Part shown: in pieces, positions 53,960 to 58,030 of the stretch | Layout: every line of letters starts with the position of its first letter | Position numbering within the stretch: position 1 is the stretch's first letter | Source: Actinomycetes bacterium | GTDB lineage: Bacteria > Actinomycetota > Acidimicrobiia > Acidimicrobiales > RAAP-2 | Assembly (NCBI GenBank): GCA_021799615.1 | Contig: JAJZAC010000003.1 | Coordinates: 1 to 58,030 of the forward strand | DNA length: 58,030 nt | Direction: 5' to 3' | Position numbers and translations under genes: made by a program | The notes under the pieces: model-generated | What the model saw: the letters and a program-made list of their open reading frames with translations, nothing else | Database searches by the model: none | Told to the model about the DNA's origin: nothing

Positions 53960-54949
53960 GTGACCCGCCCCGGTTTCGCCCCCCTCGTCCAGGGAGACAC
54001 CGGACCCGCCGTCGCCGACGTCCAGGAGCGGTTGGCCACCCTCGGCCTCACCTGGGCTCCGGACATCCCGGGCGTCTTCGGCACGGGCACGAGAGCCGCG
54101 CTCGAGGCGTTCCAGCACCGGCGCGGGCTGCGGGTGGACGGTGTGTGCGGTCGCCAGACGTGGTCGGCCCTGGTGGAAGCCGGGCGCCAGCTGGGCGATC
54201 GCCTCCTCTACCGCCGGTCGCCCATGCTGCGGGGCGACGACGTGGCCGAGCTCCAGCAACGGTTGAGCGCCCTCGGGTTCGACGCCGGCCGGGTCGACGG
54301 CATCTTCGGCGACCGGACATCGGCGGCGCTCGGCGAGTTCCAGCGGAATGCCGGACTGCCGGTCGACGGAATCGCCGGCTCGTCGACGGTCGAGGAGCTG
54401 TTCCGGCTGGGCTCCCGCCATACCGACCCGGAACTGGTGGCAGCCGTGCGGGACCGCGAGGAGCTGCGCCACGCCCCCCGGACGCTGTCGGGGCTCCGCG
54501 TGTCGGTGGGGGAGGAGGGGGGCCTGGACGTCGCCACCAGCGCCCTGCGGCGGGCCCTCGTGCGGCGTTCCGCCCTGGTCACGACCCACCACCACCCTGA
54601 CGGTTCCGTGCTGGCCGCCGAAGCCAACGCCGTGGGCGCCGACGTCTTCGTGGGCGTCCGGCTGGACGGGGCGGTCTCGGCCTGCGGCACGTCCTACTAC
54701 GCCGGCTTCCGCTACCAGTCACCGGGGGGGCGCCGGCTGGCCGAGCTCGTCGCCGCCGCGGTCGCCGGCGCGCTGGGCATCGCCGACCACGGCGCCACCG
54801 GCATGTCGCTCCCGGTCCTGCGGGAGACGCGCATGCCCGCCGTCATCTGTGACGTGGGGCCGGCCACCGTCCTCGTACCGGCGATCGTCCCCTTCGCCGA
54901 CGCCGTCGTCGCCGCGATGGCCGAATGGGTGTCCACGCCCTGGGACTGA
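53960..54949 (+). CDS. CwlM-like protein: two peptidoglycan-binding domains and a degenerate amidase
   Basis: A 329-residue protein without a signal peptide. Two PG_binding_1 repeats (about 8-70 and 85-150: VADVQERLATLGL ... GVFGTGTRAALEAFQHRRGLRVDGVCG; VAELQQRLSALGF ... GIFGDRTSAALGEFQ) precede an amidase_3-like fold (about 165-325). The zinc His of the usual LDPGHGG motif is missing (RVSVGEEGG), the second His is Arg (VGVRLDG), and the catalytic Glu is Asp (ICDVGP). It is probably a non-catalytic regulator. In mycobacteria CwlM occupies the same place after trxA and activates MurA and interacts with MurJ. Confidence 0.83.
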   Translation: MTRPGFAPLVQGDTGPAVADVQERLATLGLTWAPDIPGVFGTGTRAALEAFQHRRGLRVDGVCGRQTWSALVEAGRQLGDRLLYRRSPMLRGDDVAELQQRLSALGFDAGRVDGIFGDRTSAALGEFQRNAGLPVDGIAGSSTVEELFRLGSRHTDPELVAAVRDREELRHAPRTLSGLRVSVGEEGGLDVATSALRRALVRRSALVTTHHHPDGSVLAAEANAVGADVFVGVRLDGAVSACGTSYYAGFRYQSPGGRRLAELVAAAVAGALGIADHGATGMSLPVLRETRMPAVICDVGPATVLVPAIVPFADAVVAAMAEWVSTPWD

Positions 54950-55012
54950 CCGTCTCCGCCGGCACCGGCGCCGGCAGGGCGCAAACCCTCACGGTCGACC
55001 TGAGGCGCATCC

Positions 55013-55049
55013 CTTCGTCCACACCCTGTGCATGAGGTTGTGGACGAAG
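55013..55049. repeat. Large inverted repeat with DnaA-box-like arms
   Basis: CTTCGTCCACACCCT (55013-55027) pairs with a right arm at 55035-55049 over 15 positions with one mismatch, leaving a 7-base loop. Each arm contains TCGTCCACA or its complement, one base from the TTGTCCACA DnaA box of high-GC actinobacteria. It lies in the 232-base gap between convergent cwlM-like and parB genes, whose right half (55050-55130) is less GC-rich. It may be a terminator, a DnaA-binding site, or both. Confidence 0.55.
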
Positions 55050-55181
55050 CTCTACTAACGGTTGAGATCTTTCCATCGCAATTCGTGATACGTCCTGCTC
55101 ACGGCGGCTTTTTCTGCACATTGCCACCGCTGGTCGCACCACGCGTCCATCACCTCGGGCTGGGCGCCTTCCTCACAGGCG

Positions 55182-56129
55182 TCAGCCGCCGGCGCCGCCC
55201 ACCATGCACTGGTAGATCCGCTCGAGGTCCTCGAGGGTGGCGAATTCCACCACCACCTTCCCCCGTTTTCCCGAGACGTCGACACTGACGCGGGTGTTCA
55301 GGTGGTCGGACAGCAACGCTTCGAGCTCGAGGATCCCGGGCGGCGGAAGCCGGCGAGGTGGTGCCGTGAGCCGCTCGGACGGCGCCGGGCCGGCGTCCGG
55401 GACCTGGTCGGCGGCGTCCACGGCTGGCGTCGCCGAGGTGGTGACGTCGTCTGAATCGGGCTGGCCCCGGCGCCGGACCTCCTCCTCCACCAAGCGCACC
55501 GTCAGACCCTCGGCGGCCGCCCGCTTCGCCAGTTCCTCCTGGAAGGCACGGTCCGGAGACCCCAGCAACGCCCGGGCGTGGCCGGCACTGATCTGGCCGT
55601 CGGCCAACAGCCGCTGCACACCGGACGGGAGTTGGAGCAGGCGGAGCGTGTTCGTCACCGTGACCCGGCTCTTGCCCACCCGAGTGGCGACAACGTCGTG
55701 GGTGTAGCCGAACTCCTCGATGAGCTGCTGGTAGGCCGCCGCCTCCTCCAGCACGTTGAGATCCTGGCGATGGAGGTTCTCCACCAAGGCATGCTCCAGG
55801 CTGCGCACGTCGTCGACATCCTGGACCAAGACGGGGATCGTCTGCAGCCCAGCCCGACGGGCCGCTCGCCACCGACGCTCGCCGGCGATGAGCTCGAACT
55901 CCTCGCCGTCGCCCAGCTCCCGCACCAGGACCGGCTGGAGCACCCCCAGCTCCCGGATCGAGGCGGCAAGCGAGGACATGGTCTCCTCGTCGAAGTACGA
56001 GCGGGGCTGCTGGGGATTGGGGCGGATGCTCCCGATGGGGACCTCTCGCAGCGCTGTTCCCCGGTCCCCCGACACCTCGGTGGGGATGAGTGCCCCCAAT
56101 CCCTTGCCCAAGCCGCTACGACGCGCCAC
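55182..56129 (-). CDS. parB: Chromosome partitioning protein ParB
   Basis: A 315-residue CTPase clamp that loads at parS. N-terminal RRSGLGKGLGALIP is the ParA-contacting start. The CTP-binding motif GERRWRAARRAG (about 83), ENLHRQDLN (about 113) and the helix-turn-helix VVATRVGKSRVTVTNTLRLL (about 142) follow, then an acidic/Ala-rich linker and C-terminal dimerisation domain (GGSRILE-like region; ends VGGAGG). It overlaps parA by 14 bases. Two parS-like sites lie 1 kb upstream. Confidence 0.95.
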   Translation of the reverse strand: MARRSGLGKGLGALIPTEVSGDRGTALREVPIGSIRPNPQQPRSYFDEETMSSLAASIRELGVLQPVLVRELGDGEEFELIAGERRWRAARRAGLQTIPVLVQDVDDVRSLEHALVENLHRQDLNVLEEAAAYQQLIEEFGYTHDVVATRVGKSRVTVTNTLRLLQLPSGVQRLLADGQISAGHARALLGSPDRAFQEELAKRAAAEGLTVRLVEEEVRRRGQPDSDDVTTSATPAVDAADQVPDAGPAPSERLTAPPRRLPPPGILELEALLSDHLNTRVSVDVSGKRGKVVVEFATLEDLERIYQCMVGGAGG

Positions 56130-56934
56130 CGCTGACCTCCTTTGCCAATTCTCGGTACGCGATGGCCCCTCGCGACGTCGGATCGAACGTGGTGATCGGC
56201 TGCCCGAACGACGGGGCCTCCGACAGGCGCACCGTGCGCGGGATCACCGTCCGGCACACCTTCGTCCCGAAGTGCGCACGCACGTCAGACGCCACCTGGT
56301 CGGCCAGCTTGGTCCGCGCGTCGTACATCGTCAGCACGATGGTCGACACGTCGAGGCCGGCGTTCAGGTTCGACGCCACCAGATGCACGTTCCGGAGGAG
56401 CTGGCTCAGTCCTTCCAGGGCGTAATACTCACATTGGATGGGAACGAGCACCTCGTGGGCCGCGGCCAAGCCATTGACCGTGATCAGTCCCAGTGACGGT
56501 GGGCAGTCGATGAGGACGAAGTCAAAATCGCCGATGACCGCGTCGATGGCCCGCTTCAGCTTGAGCTCTCGACTGAACGCCGGTACCAATTCGATCTCCG
56601 CCCCTGCCAGGTCGATGGTCGCCGGTGCCACGAACAGGTTCTTGATACTGGTGGGCTCGACGCAGTCCTCCAGCGTGGCATCCCGCATGATCACGTCGTA
56701 CATCGACAGTTCGAAGTTGCGGGCATCGATCCCCAGTCCGGTGGTGGCATTGCCCTGGGGATCGAGGTCGATGACCAACACGCGGTAGCCCAGCTCGGCC
56801 AACGCAGCACCCAGGTTCACCGAGGTGGTCGTCTTGCCCACGCCACCCTTCTGATTGGCCACGGCCAGCACCCTCGGCAGCGGTCGTCGAGCCGACACCA
56901 GGCTCGTGTCGGGGGCGGTGACGGTCTCTGACAT
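56116..56934 (-). CDS. parA: Chromosome partitioning ATPase ParA
   Basis: A 272-residue Walker-type ATPase that moves ParB-bound origins. It has VLAVANQKGGVGKTTTSVNL (deviant Walker A, about 22-41), the signature LDPQGNATTGLG (about 60), DFVLIDCPPSLG (about 130) and QCEYYALEGLSQL (about 160). ATG 56934, with GGAG nine bases upstream, begins the conserved region; the frame is open to ATG 57048, which would add 38 residues. Confidence 0.95.
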   Translation of the reverse strand: MSETVTAPDTSLVSARRPLPRVLAVANQKGGVGKTTTSVNLGAALAELGYRVLVIDLDPQGNATTGLGIDARNFELSMYDVIMRDATLEDCVEPTSIKNLFVAPATIDLAGAEIELVPAFSRELKLKRAIDAVIGDFDFVLIDCPPSLGLITVNGLAAAHEVLVPIQCEYYALEGLSQLLRNVHLVASNLNAGLDVSTIVLTMYDARTKLADQVASDVRAHFGTKVCRTVIPRTVRLSEAPSFGQPITTFDPTSRGAIAYRELAKEVSGGAS

Positions 56935-57119
56935 CACAATGGGCTCCGGTTCGGAGGTCGGCACGGCACTCCTGGGGGCGAGGGGAGGGACGACAGCACT
57001 GCTCTTCTGACCAGGTGCGTTGCCGCGCCGTCGCCCATGCACACGCACGTCGTCCTCCAGTCGGCAGGGGGTGCGCCCATCCTCGCCGGGACGGAGCGCC
57101 CGGTCAAGTCTTTCTCCCC

Positions 57120-57135
57120 TGTTTCACGTGGAACA
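57120..57135. other. parS-like site 1
   Basis: TGTTTCACGTGGAACA differs from the bacterial consensus TGTTTCACGTGAAACA at one position. It lies between parA and rsmG, where parS is expected. Confidence 0.85.
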
Positions 57136-57178
57136 TCGGGGCCGCCGCCCAGCAGCCGCCTGGAACCCGGTAGCCGGG

Positions 57179-57194
57179 TGTTCCACGTGAAACA
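57179..57194. other. parS-like site 2
   Basis: TGTTCCACGTGAAACA differs from the consensus at one position, and is the reverse complement of site 1. The two are 59 bases apart, immediately downstream of rsmG. Confidence 0.88.
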
Positions 57195-57201
57195 CCGTCG
57201 A

Positions 57202-57882
57202 TCAGAACCTGGGCCGCTTGGCCGGCCGCCCCACACCTCGCGGTTCGCTGGACGCGCTGGGGCGCACCTTCCACAGCACCTGGAGCGTGACCGAGGCGCC
57301 GCAGCGGATGAGCGGGCCCCGATCCAAACCCAGCTGCATCACACCGTCCCTTGGCCATCGGGCATCCGGGTCGGCGTCGGGAGGCTCAGCCACGACCAGC
57401 GAGCCTCCGACCTCGAGGAACGGTGCGCCGCACTCGGCCGTCACCGCGGGGGCGCCGAACGAGCGAGCCGTCATGACAGGAAACCGTTCTCGGAGATCAG
57501 GATCGTGGCCGAGTTCCTCGGCACGTCCCTGCCGAACCTCGACTCGCGCATCCCACCCGAGCTGGTCGACCTCTGCCTGCAGAAACGCTGCTCGACGGGA
57601 TGACGCATCAAGCAGTGTTGCCCGCGCACCGGGCCATCGCTCCAGCAGTACCATTCCGGGGAGCCCGCCTCCGGAACCGAGGTCCAGGAACGCCGTGGAC
57701 GCACCGCCGCGATCATGCTCCACCGCTGCCGCCATCCCCAGCGCGTGACGGAGATGGTCGGTCGGCTCCGCTCCCCCCACCAACCCCTGTGCGACCGCCC
57801 GACGCAACCACGGCACCAGCCGAAGGCTCGTGCTCGGATCCAGGTCGGGGAGGTCGAGCTCGACAATCCGGTCCCGGGTCAT
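57202..57882 (-). CDS. rsmG: 16S rRNA (guanine-527-N7)-methyltransferase
   Basis: A 226-residue SAM-dependent methyltransferase, also called GidB, modifying G527 of 16S rRNA; loss gives low-level streptomycin resistance in many bacteria. DLGSGGGLPGMVL (about 66-78) is the SAM loop, LLDASSRRAAFL (about 92) the second, and VMTARSFGAPAVTAECG (about 135) is also conserved. Position between jag and parA is the standard origin-proximal arrangement. Confidence 0.94.
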   Translation of the reverse strand: MTRDRIVELDLPDLDPSTSLRLVPWLRRAVAQGLVGGAEPTDHLRHALGMAAAVEHDRGGASTAFLDLGSGGGLPGMVLLERWPGARATLLDASSRRAAFLQAEVDQLGWDARVEVRQGRAEELGHDPDLRERFPVMTARSFGAPAVTAECGAPFLEVGGSLVVAEPPDADPDARWPRDGVMQLGLDRGPLIRCGASVTLQVLWKVRPSASSEPRGVGRPAKRPRF

Positions 57883-57944
57883 GACGACCGCACCGGCTCG
57901 GGATCGGGCCCCGGCTCCGGATCGGGCCCCGGATCGGGGTCCAT
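57879..57944 (-). CDS. Candidate 21-codon Asp/Pro-rich ORF before rsmG
   Basis: ATG 57944 opens MDPDPGPDPEPGPDPEPVRSS, whose TGA overlaps the rsmG ATG (ATGA). The DNA is a short tandem repeat of a GATCC-GGGGCCC pattern. No ribosome site is seen. It could couple rsmG translation to upstream jag, or be a simple repeat by chance. Confidence 0.25.
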   Translation of the reverse strand: MDPDPGPDPEPGPDPEPVRSS

Positions 57945-57958
57945 GGTGACGTCCGGGG

Positions 57959-58030
57959 TCAGTCGGACGGTTGGATCACGATGTAGCGGCGAGGATCCTC
58001 GCCTTCGGAACGGGTCTGCACGCCGTCGAT
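57959..58030 (-). CDS. C-terminal end of Jag/KhpB (R3H-domain RNA-binding protein), partial
   Basis: Only the last 23 codons are inside the window: IDGVQTRSEGEDPRRYIVIQ, then PSD and a stop at 57959. SEGEDPRRYIVI is the typical end of the R3H domain of Jag (SpoIIIJ-associated protein). Its place just upstream of rsmG supports this. The rest lies beyond the right edge. Confidence 0.8.
   Translation of the reverse strand: MDGVQTRSEGEDPRRYIVIQPSD

Noticed and set aside
55050-55181. oriC itself
   Set aside because: Only two imperfect DnaA-box-like sequences are seen; the expected rpmH-dnaA-dnaN genes are not in the window.

Overview
This 58 kb window is very GC-rich chromosomal DNA. Genes are closely packed, often with 4-base ATGA or GTGA overlaps. 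The organism is most likely a high-GC actinobacterium, perhaps of the Acidimicrobiia. I infer this from gene content (ino1 with a PadR regulator, DUF5318, DUF6049, a CwlM-like protein) and from -10 boxes placed 6-10 bases before start codons, as in leaderless mRNAs. I see no tRNA, rRNA, insertion sequence, prophage or CRISPR array.

Left part (1-20.9 kb): the end of a secreted beta-propeller gene; an efflux pump / MerR / dienelactone hydrolase operon; a TetR regulator divergent from a metal-dependent hydrolase, a Baeyer-Villiger-type monooxygenase and a short-chain dehydrogenase; membrane proteins, one frameshifted; a three-gene chain of dehydratase/epimerase-like, metallo-beta-lactamase RNase-like and LOG-like proteins; a lipoprotein; a GGDEF protein; a divergent PaaX-type regulator and fatty acid desaturase; and pgi.

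Phosphate block (21.0-27.3 kb): two OmpR-type response regulators face a pstB-pstS-pstC-pstA operon. Three promoters here share one architecture: direct repeats of 11 bp ending in GTTCACC, then exactly 9 bases, then TACCAT or TACCCT. This looks like a PhoP (PHO box) regulon. One regulator has a canonical receiver. The other has lost most receiver catalytic residues and follows an 80-codon ORF that may be leaderless. No histidine kinase or phoU lies in the window.

Middle (27.4-43.4 kb): lon, hydrolases, an acetyl-CoA hydrolase/transferase, an alcohol dehydrogenase, the replication and ribosomal genes dnaB, rplI, rpsR, ssb and rpsF, then panB and a four-gene cassette of likely catabolic role.

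Right part (43.4-58.0 kb): an origin-proximal block comparable to the mycobacterial one: DUF5318, padR-ino1, pcnA, DUF6049, murJ, degV, a small membrane protein, trxB, trxA, a CwlM-like pseudo-amidase, parB, parA with two parS-like sites, rsmG and the end of jag (khpB). It links cell-wall export, redox control and chromosome segregation near the likely origin, which should lie beyond the right edge.
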